Positions 25,914-33,129 of a DNA stretch of 41,734 bases are shown here, one piece after another. Both the position numbers and the translations under genes were made by a program. Below the pieces are notes generated by a model. The model was not told where the DNA came from, searched no databases, and was given only the letters and a program-made list of their open reading frames with translations. Within the stretch, counting starts at the first letter, position 1. Every line of letters begins with the position of its first letter. Origin of the DNA: Holosporales bacterium (lineage in GTDB: Bacteria > Pseudomonadota > Alphaproteobacteria > UBA3830 > JAIRWN01); assembly GCA_031263535.1 (NCBI GenBank), contig JAISFO010000034.1, forward strand, positions 1 to 41,734, written 5' to 3'.

Positions 25914-28826
25914 ATGGATTATAAATCAACGGTTTTCCTGCCTAATACATCGTTTTCAATGAAAGGTGCTCTGCCAAATAAAGAGCAGGAAATCTTCGAC
26001 CGTTGGGAAAAGACTGGTTTATACCAGAAGATTCGGGCTAAATCTAAAGGCTGGCCAAAGTTTATTCTGCACGACGGCCCTCCATTCGCTAATGGATCGC
26101 CGCATGCAGGCACAGCCTTGAATCGCATTCTTAAGGATGCGGTGATAAAGTTCAAGCAAATGCAGGGATATGACGCTCCGTTTGTACCGGGATGGGACTG
26201 TCACGGCTTACCGATCGAGTGGAAAGTAGCAGAGCAACTTAAGGACGAAAAGCAAGATAAGCCAGATACAATTAAATTTCGCAAGATGTGCCGCGATTTT
26301 GCAAGCTACTGGATCGATGTCCAAAGAAACAGTTTCAAGCGTTTAGGGTCGCTGGGCGATTGGGAAAATCCATACTTAACCATGGATCCCAAAAACGAGG
26401 CGATTATGGTTCGCGAGTTCGGCAAGCTGCTTATGAGCGGGGCCATATATCGCGGCGAGCGACCGGTTTTATGGTCTATAGTTGAAAAAACCGCCCTGGC
26501 CGAAGCTGAGCTTGAGTATAAAGACAAAAAGTCCGCAAGCATATATGTGGCCTTTAAGATCAAAAAGGCTTCGTCGAGCAACCTGCTCGATGCGTCTTGT
26601 GTTATATGGACCACTACGCCTTGGACTTTACCGGGTAACAGGGCGATATCGTTTTCCGATAAAATCAAGTACTTACTTATCTCGGTTAACGGCTGTTTAG
26701 AGGATAGAAACTTAAACACCAAACTGATCATCGCAGAGGAATTGAAAGACAATTTCCTTAAGGATATCGAGGCAAGTGACCATACTGTAATTCGGCAGGT
26801 AAGACACGACGAGCTAAAACAGGTTGTCTGCCAGCATCCTTGGGCAGGAATGGGGTATAACTTTGACGTTGCGTTGATTGACGGCAAGCATGTTACCTCT
26901 GACCCTGGCAGGGGCTCAGGACAGATGGAGCCCAATGACAATGGACCTGATGACTTTTACGATCAACATCCTTGGGCAGGTATGGGATATGATTTTGACA
27001 TACTTTTACTTGAGGGCCAGCACGTAACCGCAGATTCAGGTACTGGCTTGGTTCATACTGCCCCAGGACATGGCTTGGATGACTTTTACGTTTGCAAGAA
27101 ATATGGCGTTCCGGTAGTGCAAACGGTGGACGATGGTGGCTGCTATTACGACTATGTGCCAATATTTGCCGGAAAGCATATCTTTAAGGTAGAGCAGGAT
27201 ATCCTTGATCAACTGCGCAAGCGCCCTGGGACTTTGCTGGCAGCAAAGGAAATATTGCACAGCTATCCTCATTCGTGGCGATCGAAGGCTCCGCTTATAT
27301 ACCGCACAACCAAACAGTGGTTTATAAGTTTGGACAAAACTAATCTACGTGAAAAAGCCCTTAAGGCGATTGAAAATGTAAGATGGCTGCCGAGTCAGGG
27401 GTATAACAGGATAAAATCGTTCGTAAGTTCTCGCGGTGATTGGTGTATATCAAGACAACGCGCTTGGGGTGTGCCTCTGACGATGTTTATCGACAAAAAA
27501 ACTGGCGACATACTAAAGGACCAGTCCGTAATAGACACAACAGCCTCGATAATAGAAAAAGAAGGGACTGACGCTTGGTACAGCCACCCGGCGCAAGATT
27601 TTCTTGGTGATAAATATAAGGCCAGCGATTTTGAGCAAGTATTCGATATAGTCGATGTTTGGCTTGAAAGCGGAAGTACTCATGCCTATGTCCTTAAAAA
27701 CCGCGAAGAACTTGCGTGGCCGGCCGATCTTTACCTTGAGGGCTCGGACCAACATAGGGGGTGGTTTCAAGCGTCGCTTTTACACGCTTGCGCGACTTAT
27801 GACAGCGCTCCATATAAGTCTGTGCTCACGCACGGATTTGTGGTGGATGAGCAGGGCTATAAGATGTCCAAGTCGCTTGGTAACGTTATTGACCCAATGG
27901 ACATTGTTACCAAAAACGGAGCCGATATAATGCGGCTTTGGGCCATCAACAACGAATACACTGAGGATATGAAGTTCGGCCCGACTATTCTTAAGCAGCA
28001 AGAGGATATATACCGACGGATTAGGAATACTTTGCGTTATATGCTGGGCGCGCTGGATCAGTTTGATGATGGTCCGTTTAACTATGATTTGCTGACGGAG
28101 CTGGATAAGTGGGTACTGCACAAAGTCTCATACTTAGATAAGTTTATTCGAGAGCAGGTTGAAACCTTTTCCCTTAACCGTATTGTTACCGAGATTCACA
28201 ATTTTTGCAGCGCCGATTTGTCAGCGTTTTATTTCGATGTAAGAAAAGACTGTTTATATTGTGACGGCGATAACGACCCTAAGCGTAAGGCATATCGTCA
28301 AACTTTATCGATTCTGTTCGAAATTGTTGTTAAATGGCTGGCCCCGATAGTGTCTTTCACAGCAGAGGAAGCTTGGTTGACCAGGCATCCTGAGGCAGAC
28401 AGTATCCATATGCAGGATATGCCGGTAATCCCTGCGCAATGGCATAGCCCAGAACGTGACGCAAAGTGGAAACTGATAAAGGCTTTTCGTGCAACAGCAA
28501 CGGCCGGACTTGAGCGCGCCAGGGAAAACAAAGTAATTGGCTCAAGCCTTCAGGCCAGTGTGATTCTATATGATCCAGAGGCAACTGCTTCTGGTTTAGG
28601 TCTTTCGGCAAAAGATTGGGCTGAGCTGTTTATTACCTCCTCAGTCGATATCAAAAACTCTAAACCTCCGACAGATGCTTATGTTGTAGATGGGGCGATT
28701 TCTTGTGGCATTGAAGTTGTTCCGGCCAATGGCAAGAAATGCCAGCGTTGCTGGAAGGTCTTGCCGGAAGTTGAACAAAATCCTGAAGAGATATGCGACA
28801 GGTGCGCAGCAATACTTCGTGTCTAA
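25914..28826 (+). CDS. ileS: Isoleucyl-tRNA synthetase with duplicated editing segment
   Basis: This 970-residue class Ia synthetase charges tRNA-Ile and hydrolyses mischarged Val-tRNA-Ile. The HIGH element is read as HAGT at residues 64-67, and the KMSKS loop is KMSKSLGN. The C-terminal zinc module has CQRCW and CDRC. The CP1 editing domain contains two adjacent copies of a 44-residue segment starting at His308 and His352. The second copy keeps the conserved GTGLVHTAPGHG core; the first copy is diverged there. This accounts for the length above the usual 930-940 residues. It directly follows atpD and overlaps lspA by 8 nt. Confidence 0.96.
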   Translation: MDYKSTVFLPNTSFSMKGALPNKEQEIFDRWEKTGLYQKIRAKSKGWPKFILHDGPPFANGSPHAGTALNRILKDAVIKFKQMQGYDAPFVPGWDCHGLPIEWKVAEQLKDEKQDKPDTIKFRKMCRDFASYWIDVQRNSFKRLGSLGDWENPYLTMDPKNEAIMVREFGKLLMSGAIYRGERPVLWSIVEKTALAEAELEYKDKKSASIYVAFKIKKASSSNLLDASCVIWTTTPWTLPGNRAISFSDKIKYLLISVNGCLEDRNLNTKLIIAEELKDNFLKDIEASDHTVIRQVRHDELKQVVCQHPWAGMGYNFDVALIDGKHVTSDPGRGSGQMEPNDNGPDDFYDQHPWAGMGYDFDILLLEGQHVTADSGTGLVHTAPGHGLDDFYVCKKYGVPVVQTVDDGGCYYDYVPIFAGKHIFKVEQDILDQLRKRPGTLLAAKEILHSYPHSWRSKAPLIYRTTKQWFISLDKTNLREKALKAIENVRWLPSQGYNRIKSFVSSRGDWCISRQRAWGVPLTMFIDKKTGDILKDQSVIDTTASIIEKEGTDAWYSHPAQDFLGDKYKASDFEQVFDIVDVWLESGSTHAYVLKNREELAWPADLYLEGSDQHRGWFQASLLHACATYDSAPYKSVLTHGFVVDEQGYKMSKSLGNVIDPMDIVTKNGADIMRLWAINNEYTEDMKFGPTILKQQEDIYRRIRNTLRYMLGALDQFDDGPFNYDLLTELDKWVLHKVSYLDKFIREQVETFSLNRIVTEIHNFCSADLSAFYFDVRKDCLYCDGDNDPKRKAYRQTLSILFEIVVKWLAPIVSFTAEEAWLTRHPEADSIHMQDMPVIPAQWHSPERDAKWKLIKAFRATATAGLERARENKVIGSSLQASVILYDPEATASGLGLSAKDWAELFITSSVDIKNSKPPTDAYVVDGAISCGIEVVPANGKKCQRCWKVLPEVEQNPEEICDRCAAILRV
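26835..27098 (+). repeat. Tandem duplication inside ileS (two 132-bp units)
   Basis: Unit 1 is 26835-26966 and unit 2 is 26967-27098. Both begin HPWAGMGY and carry a DDFY near the end, with about 57% identity at protein level by eye. DNA third positions have diverged, so the duplication is not recent. Unit 1 lacks the HTAPGHG editing motif. Confidence 0.88.
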
Positions 28827-29322
28827 GAAATTAAAAGCCTTATCGTTTGCGGTATTAATAACGGCGGCAGTGTTATTTTTAGATCAATGGACCAAGCATA
28901 TTGTCGTGGATTATTTTAATAACTCTTTGCCGCCCAAAGAATTGTACTTAACTTCATGGTTTAACATATGTCTGGTCTACAACCGCGGTATAAGCTTTGG
29001 TCTTTTGCAAAATATGCAGATTGACGGGTCGCTGATATTGGCTTTTTTAGCTATAACAGCCGCCATCGCGCTTCTTGTTTGGGTAGTATGCAACCCTCAG
29101 TCTGCGATATCCGTATCTGCTGGACTAATTGCTGGCGGCGCTGTGGGAAATGCGATTGACCGCCTTAGTATTGGGGCGGTTGTCGACTTTATCGATTGGC
29201 ATATTCTTGAATATCACTGGCCGGCGTTTAATTTTGCTGACTCGTCCATATGTGTTGGCGCTGCTGTAGCGTTTCTTTACACGCTTATTCATAACAAATG
29301 TCACAGCAAGATAACCTTATAG
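28819..29322 (+). CDS. lspA: Prolipoprotein signal peptidase (signal peptidase II)
   Basis: This 167-residue aspartic protease removes the signal peptide of lipidated prolipoproteins such as BamD. The catalytic aspartates are Asp114 in GNAIDR and Asp141 in FNFADS, and NRGISFGLL matches the conserved loop. Four membrane helices are visible. The frame is open far upstream inside ileS, but the GTG at 28819 gives the normal length and N-terminus (SKKLKAL, then the first helix with FLDQWTK). It overlaps ileS by 8 nt, so translation is probably coupled; no Shine-Dalgarno is seen. It overlaps xerD by 25 nt. Confidence 0.94.
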   Translation: MSKKLKALSFAVLITAAVLFLDQWTKHIVVDYFNNSLPPKELYLTSWFNICLVYNRGISFGLLQNMQIDGSLILAFLAITAAIALLVWVVCNPQSAISVSAGLIAGGAVGNAIDRLSIGAVVDFIDWHILEYHWPAFNFADSSICVGAAVAFLYTLIHNKCHSKITL

Positions 29323-30188
29323 AGCTGTTTACCGAAGCCCTTACAGGTCAATATGGAAGTGCAGAAAACACCGTCAAGTCCTATGTTATGGATCTGCGGG
29401 CGTTTATGCAGTTTATCGGCTCTATACCGCTTACATCCGTTACAGCGGTGGATATTTCAAACTACATGGGAATGCTTTACGATCAAAAGAAGTCTAATAG
29501 GACCATTTGTCGACGCCTATCTGCATTAAGGCAATTCTATAATTTCCTAACAGAAGAGCAAATAGTAATCCTGAATCCTACGCTGCATATCGATAATCCG
29601 AAAATCGCCAAAAACTTGCCGAAATTCCTGGATACGCAGTCTATTTTTAATATGCTTCAAGCGGCCGATACGCTGGAATATCCGGAGTCGCTGCGCACTA
29701 AACTGATCGTGCATTTTCTTTATGGAAGCGGGCTTCGGGTAAGCGAGATGCTTAACCTTAAGGTAAATTCAATCGCTTTTGATGGGCAGTACGTTTTGGT
29801 GTACGGTAAGGGCGGACGAGAGCGTATCGTCCCAGTTCCCGAACAGCTTCTGTTTCTGCTAAAGGAATGGAAATTACACCAGAATCTTACCAGCATCAGC
29901 TGGCTTTTCCCATCGACTCACCCTAAAGGAAGACTGACCAGACAGCGTATATTTCAAATTATCAAAGCTTTGGCTTCTACATCGGGAATAGACCTAAGCC
30001 TAGTATCGCCGCATGTGATGAGGCATGCATTTGCCACTCACCTTATAAACAACGGCGCAGATATTCTAAGTGTGAAAAAGATGTTGGGACACCAAAGCAT
30101 CGTAACCACCGAGATCTATACCCACCTAACTAATGATAAAATCAGGGAAGAACTGCTGGCCAACCATCCTCTTTCGAAAAATAAGTGA
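29298..30188 (+). CDS. xerD: Tyrosine recombinase XerD (or XerC)
   Basis: This 296-residue site-specific recombinase resolves chromosome dimers at dif. The N-terminal SAM-like DNA-binding domain (about 1-100) is followed by the catalytic domain with Arg147 (GLRVSE), Lys171 (GKGGRER), His239 and Arg242 (HVMRHAFATH), His265 (LGHQS) and the nucleophile Tyr274 (IYTH). The full set is intact and the length is that of housekeeping Xer proteins, so it is unlikely to be a phage integrase. XerD is preferred to XerC by overall similarity, with some uncertainty. The gene starts inside the end of lspA. Confidence 0.88.
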   Translation: MSQQDNLIELFTEALTGQYGSAENTVKSYVMDLRAFMQFIGSIPLTSVTAVDISNYMGMLYDQKKSNRTICRRLSALRQFYNFLTEEQIVILNPTLHIDNPKIAKNLPKFLDTQSIFNMLQAADTLEYPESLRTKLIVHFLYGSGLRVSEMLNLKVNSIAFDGQYVLVYGKGGRERIVPVPEQLLFLLKEWKLHQNLTSISWLFPSTHPKGRLTRQRIFQIIKALASTSGIDLSLVSPHVMRHAFATHLINNGADILSVKKMLGHQSIVTTEIYTHLTNDKIREELLANHPLSKNK

Positions 30189-30234
30189 TAAGTTCCCACA
30201 GTAATCCGCGTTGTATGATAAGACTCAATAGGGT

Positions 30235-30264
30235 TTGCAAAATCAGGTGCGCAGGCTGTAAGAT
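30235..30264 (+). promoter_or_regulatory. Candidate promoter for the zinc-ribbon gene and kdsA
   Basis: TTGCAA (30235-30240) and TAAGAT (30259-30264) are 18 nt apart, in the 109-nt gap after xerD and about 34 nt before the next ATG. Confidence 0.35.
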
Positions 30265-30297
30265 AAAGCCATACAGGATCACAGGTATATTAGCGCT

Positions 30298-30717
30298 ATG
30301 ACAGTTACATGCCCGAATTGCAGCAAGAAATACAGGTTGGATATCAGCAAACTAAGTCCAAGCCGCAAAGTAAGGTGCAAAGCCTGCAGGCATGTTTGGC
30401 CTCTAGCTCTAGATAGTGATAAAAAAGAGGCAATCTCAGAGGTCCGCAGTTGCGCGTGCACAACTCCACCATGCCAAGACAAGTGCCTTAAAAAAAGCCG
30501 CCTTCTGAAGGTTATAAAATTTTTCATATGGATCGTTGTGTTTTGTGCATGTGTTTTTGCTGGTTATTTGTTTTTGGAAGATGAGACGCCGTTCTCGCCA
30601 GGCCATACTAATGCGTTTTACGAAAATAAGCATTATGACATATTCAAGCCATCATATTTTTCTTCTACAGATGGACATTTAGCGGAATCGAATCTCCTAA
30701 ATTTCTATGCAAACTAA
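30298..30717 (+). CDS. MJ0042-type zinc-ribbon membrane protein
   Basis: This 139-residue protein starts with a zinc ribbon, VTCPNCSKKYRLD...VRCKACRHVW, with cysteines 5, 8, 27 and 30 (TIGR02098/MJ0042-like). A second cysteine group follows (52, 54, 59, 63), then one membrane helix at about 72-92 and a short outer tail. Alphaproteobacteria often carry such proteins with an N-terminal cytoplasmic ribbon and one helix; their function is unknown. It overlaps kdsA by 11 nt, so the two are co-expressed. Confidence 0.8.
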   Translation: MTVTCPNCSKKYRLDISKLSPSRKVRCKACRHVWPLALDSDKKEAISEVRSCACTTPPCQDKCLKKSRLLKVIKFFIWIVVFCACVFAGYLFLEDETPFSPGHTNAFYENKHYDIFKPSYFSSTDGHLAESNLLNFYAN

Positions 30718-31543
30718 CAAGCAGAAAATTGTCGACGTAAGTGGGGTTAAGTTTGGTAACGAACTGCCATTATCCCTTATACTTGGGCCTTGCGTTGTTG
30801 AAAGTCGCGATCATGCTATGTTTATGGCCGATCACCTGTGCAGTATAACCAAAAAGCTCGGTTTTAGCTTTGTATTTAAAAGCTCTTTTGACAAGGCTAA
30901 CAGGACTAGCATTAATTCTGGTCGGGGGATGGGGCTGGAAAAAGCGCTGAAAATATTTCAAGAGATCAAGTCCGAGTTTAAATGCCCGATCGTAACAGAT
31001 GTGCATTTGCCGGATCAGTGCGCGCCAGTTGCGGAAGTGGTGGATATGCTTCAGATTCCGGCGTTCCTGTGTCGCCAGACCGACTTGTTAGTTGCAGCGG
31101 CTAAAACTAAAAAGCCTTTGAACATCAAAAAAGGCCAATTTTTGGCCCCTTGGGATATTATTCAGGCCACGGAAAAGGTCGCCAAGAGCGACAATGATAG
31201 CGTCATGCTTTGTGAACGCGGAGCCATGTTCGGTTACAATAATTTAGTTGTAGACATGAGGTCCTTCCCCATAATGTCGGCAACTGGCTATCCAGTAATA
31301 TTTGATGGCACGCATTCTGTACAGATCCCAGGGGGGCTTGGTGTCAAAAGCGGCGGGCAGCGTGAGTTTATTCCAACCCTGTCGCGTGCCGCTGTTGCGG
31401 CCGGTGTTGCTGGCGTTTTTCTTGAGGTTCATAACGACCCAGATCAGGCCCCCTGCGACGGGACAAATATGCTAAGGCTCGATGATTTGGAAGGCCTACT
31501 AACGCAACTAAGGGCAATCGACCGCACTGTTAAGGGGTATTAG
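30707..31543 (+). CDS. kdsA: 3-deoxy-8-phosphooctulonate synthase (KDO-8-P synthase)
   Basis: This 278-residue enzyme condenses phosphoenolpyruvate with arabinose 5-phosphate to give KDO-8-phosphate for the LPS inner core. Family motifs are LILGPCVVES, FKSSFDKANRTS, CERGAMFGYNNLVVDMR and FDGTHSVQIPG. The cysteine in GPCVVES (Cys29) marks the metal-dependent class II type; the E. coli enzyme has Asn there. It implies that LPS is made, which fits the arn operon. In many alphaproteobacteria eno and ftsB follow; here ftsB follows directly after 4 nt. Confidence 0.97.
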   Translation: MQTNKQKIVDVSGVKFGNELPLSLILGPCVVESRDHAMFMADHLCSITKKLGFSFVFKSSFDKANRTSINSGRGMGLEKALKIFQEIKSEFKCPIVTDVHLPDQCAPVAEVVDMLQIPAFLCRQTDLLVAAAKTKKPLNIKKGQFLAPWDIIQATEKVAKSDNDSVMLCERGAMFGYNNLVVDMRSFPIMSATGYPVIFDGTHSVQIPGGLGVKSGGQREFIPTLSRAAVAAGVAGVFLEVHNDPDQAPCDGTNMLRLDDLEGLLTQLRAIDRTVKGY

Positions 31544-31547
31544 GGCT

Positions 31548-31862
31548 GTGAGTACAAGTGCTCATCCTTTAAAAAAAGTCTGGTTACCGCTGTTTTGCTT
31601 AGGGCTGACGGCGTATTTTGCCTATCACATTCTTTGCGGAAAGCGGGGGATATTCTCCTGGCGGCAGGTGAACAGCAAGATCACAGTTCTAAACGATCGT
31701 TTGAGCAACTTAAAACAACAAAGCGCTGCGCTTGAAAACAGTGTAAGCAGGCTGAGAAGTCGCTCCCTCGATCCAGATCTTCTAGACGAGCAAATCAGGA
31801 AAATACTTGGCTGGAACGAAAAGGACGAGATCGTAATAGTAGACCCAAGCTATAAATTCTGA
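31548..31862 (+). CDS. ftsB: Septum formation initiator family protein (FtsB/DivIC-like)
   Basis: This 104-residue bitopic protein has a membrane helix at about residues 11-29 and a periplasmic coiled coil at about 38-72 (VNSKITVLNDRLSNLKQQ). It then has the short C-terminal region typical of FtsB, which joins FtsL and FtsQ in the divisome. The start is GTG at 31548 with AGGG just upstream. Its place after kdsA fits alphaproteobacterial order with eno missing. Confidence 0.83.
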   Translation: MSTSAHPLKKVWLPLFCLGLTAYFAYHILCGKRGIFSWRQVNSKITVLNDRLSNLKQQSAALENSVSRLRSRSLDPDLLDEQIRKILGWNEKDEIVIVDPSYKF

Positions 31863-31875
31863 CTGTACGCCCCAA

Positions 31876-31897
31876 AGCCTTGTTATGTATCAAGGCT
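31876..31897 (+). terminator. Weak hairpin after ftsB
   Basis: AGCCTTG and CAAGGCT form a 7-bp stem with an 8-nt loop, 14 nt after the ftsB stop. There is no following T run, so termination is uncertain. Confidence 0.35.
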
Positions 31898-31965
31898 AGC
31901 TCTTGAATAAACAACAGCATATCTGCGCCTTTGCCAAGCGTCAGGATAAATTTTTTAAAAAAGTG

Positions 31966-31994
31966 TTGACTTCTGAAAAATTTTTTTGTAAACT
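31966..31994 (+). promoter_or_regulatory. Promoter of the orphan secreted protein gene
   Basis: TTGACT (31966-31971) and TAAACT (31989-31994) are 17 nt apart in very A+T-rich DNA. The predicted transcript would start near 32001 and carry a short leader with AGGAG before the ATG at 32029. Confidence 0.65.
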
Positions 31995-32028
31995 ATTAAC
32001 GGTTATTGGAATTTATATAGGAGAAATT

Positions 32029-32718
32029 ATGATTACTAAAAAAACTTTGTTGATTGGTAGTATTGCTTTATTAGGTTTAGGTGGAGCTTTTGATAGTAAC
32101 GCTGCTCTGGACACTGTCCTGTTTGTAGATTTGACATTTACTGATACACAGGGACAAAAGACACGCCAGCATATAACGAATCGAGGCTTTGTAGGTGTCT
32201 TGAAAGACACAGCGGATGAAGCTGTCGGGACTGGTGAAGGAACATATTCAAATTATTTTGATTGTTCTAAGCTTACGCATATGAGGCCATTTGTGGAAAA
32301 AGGCCCACACGGCTTTATGGCAGAATACCATCACTCTTACCTGTCTGATATGATACAACGTTCTCTTGATACGCACTTTGAGCCAGGAACTTTAGGCACA
32401 TTCAATTTTTTATGTGATGTCGCAAATTCGGAAGATAAGAAGGTATATAAGGCGATGCTTCACAATTCATTTGATGAATACTGCATGGGTGATATTTCCG
32501 ATACTCAGTTTTTCATGCAAGTTTATGGAATTCTTTGTCTTTTGGATCCTGGAGAGCCGGAGTTTGGTCGCATTGATTCGTTGATGAAGAAAAGAGATCA
32601 ATCTCAGGAGCACAGTGACATGTGGAGACAAATATTTCAGATATTGCGTCAGTGCAGGCGAGATATGGACAGCGGTCATACGGAAATCGACGGATTATTT
32701 GACGATATGGATGAATAA
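32029..32718 (+). CDS. Orphan secreted acidic protein
   Basis: I do not recognise this 229-residue protein. The first 26 residues are a typical Sec signal peptide (positively charged ITKK, hydrophobic LLIGSIALLGLG, probable cleavage after SNA). The mature part is acidic, rich in Asp, Glu and His, with five cysteines and no membrane helix, and ends in DGLFDDMDE. The frame is open upstream to 31903, but AGGAG lies 8 nt before the ATG at 32029 and the signal peptide begins there. It is a single-gene unit with its own promoter and terminator. Its leader DNA and codon use are richer in A+T than the neighbours. A secreted or periplasmic role in host interaction is possible but unproven. Confidence 0.82.
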   Translation: MITKKTLLIGSIALLGLGGAFDSNAALDTVLFVDLTFTDTQGQKTRQHITNRGFVGVLKDTADEAVGTGEGTYSNYFDCSKLTHMRPFVEKGPHGFMAEYHHSYLSDMIQRSLDTHFEPGTLGTFNFLCDVANSEDKKVYKAMLHNSFDEYCMGDISDTQFFMQVYGILCLLDPGEPEFGRIDSLMKKRDQSQEHSDMWRQIFQILRQCRRDMDSGHTEIDGLFDDMDE

Positions 32719-32770
32719 GGTTAGTCGATTGAGAATCAAATATTGAAATTTAGTTTTTGAGAGCAAAGAT

Positions 32771-32794
32771 GAGGGCCTCGGCCCTCTTTTTATT
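32771..32794 (+). terminator. Rho-independent terminator of the secreted protein gene
   Basis: GAGGGC-CTCG-GCCCTC is a perfect 6-bp stem followed by TTTTTATT, 52 nt after the stop codon. Confidence 0.85.
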
Positions 32795-32853
32795 GTTCTG
32801 AGGTAATATTTCGAAATGTACCTTCTCTGCAGCTTCCCAGACACACTAACAGA

Positions 32854-33060
32854 TTATGTAGATTGCCAAAGTTCGTTAAAATGCTTTGGGCTCAGAAGAA
32901 TACTATCTATAACTTTGTTGGCCACATCTATAATGCCTATCTCCTTACTCTTACAGGAAGTTTCCAAATAATCAACAACGCTCAAGCGTCTTCTTCTCTT
33001 TTAATGAAGGTAGATCAAAATACTCGGTAAAACGTTGGCAGTTTGCACCTTAAAGTACAT
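32854..33060 (-). pseudogene. Possible degraded reading frame with one in-frame stop
   Basis: On the minus strand a frame runs from ATG at 33060 through 19 codons, a TAA at 33003-33001, and then 48 more codons to TAA at 32856-32854. The second part (including IIDVANKVIDSILLSPKHF) looks like an amphipathic protein segment. There is no ribosome-binding site and I cannot name a family, so chance is a real alternative. The rest of the 32795-33117 gap shows nothing else convincing except a possible TAAGAT -10 box for hppA near 33090. Confidence 0.25.
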
Positions 33061-33129
33061 AAAATTTTTTGTAATAGCTTCTGTTGTGATAAGATCCATT
33101 AGTTATTTACATTTTGTGTGAGGAACGTA

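Noticed and set aside
28690-28818. N-terminal extension of LspA inside ileS
   Set aside because: It overlaps the IleRS zinc finger in another frame. The GTG at 28819 gives the normal LspA N-terminus.
29298-30188. XerD-like gene as a phage or island integrase
   Set aside because: It has the length and motifs of housekeeping Xer proteins, sits among core genes, and has no adjacent att-like repeats or tRNA.
31903-32028. Longer start for the secreted protein
   Set aside because: It would run through the predicted promoter, and the clear signal peptide with AGGAG begins at 32029.
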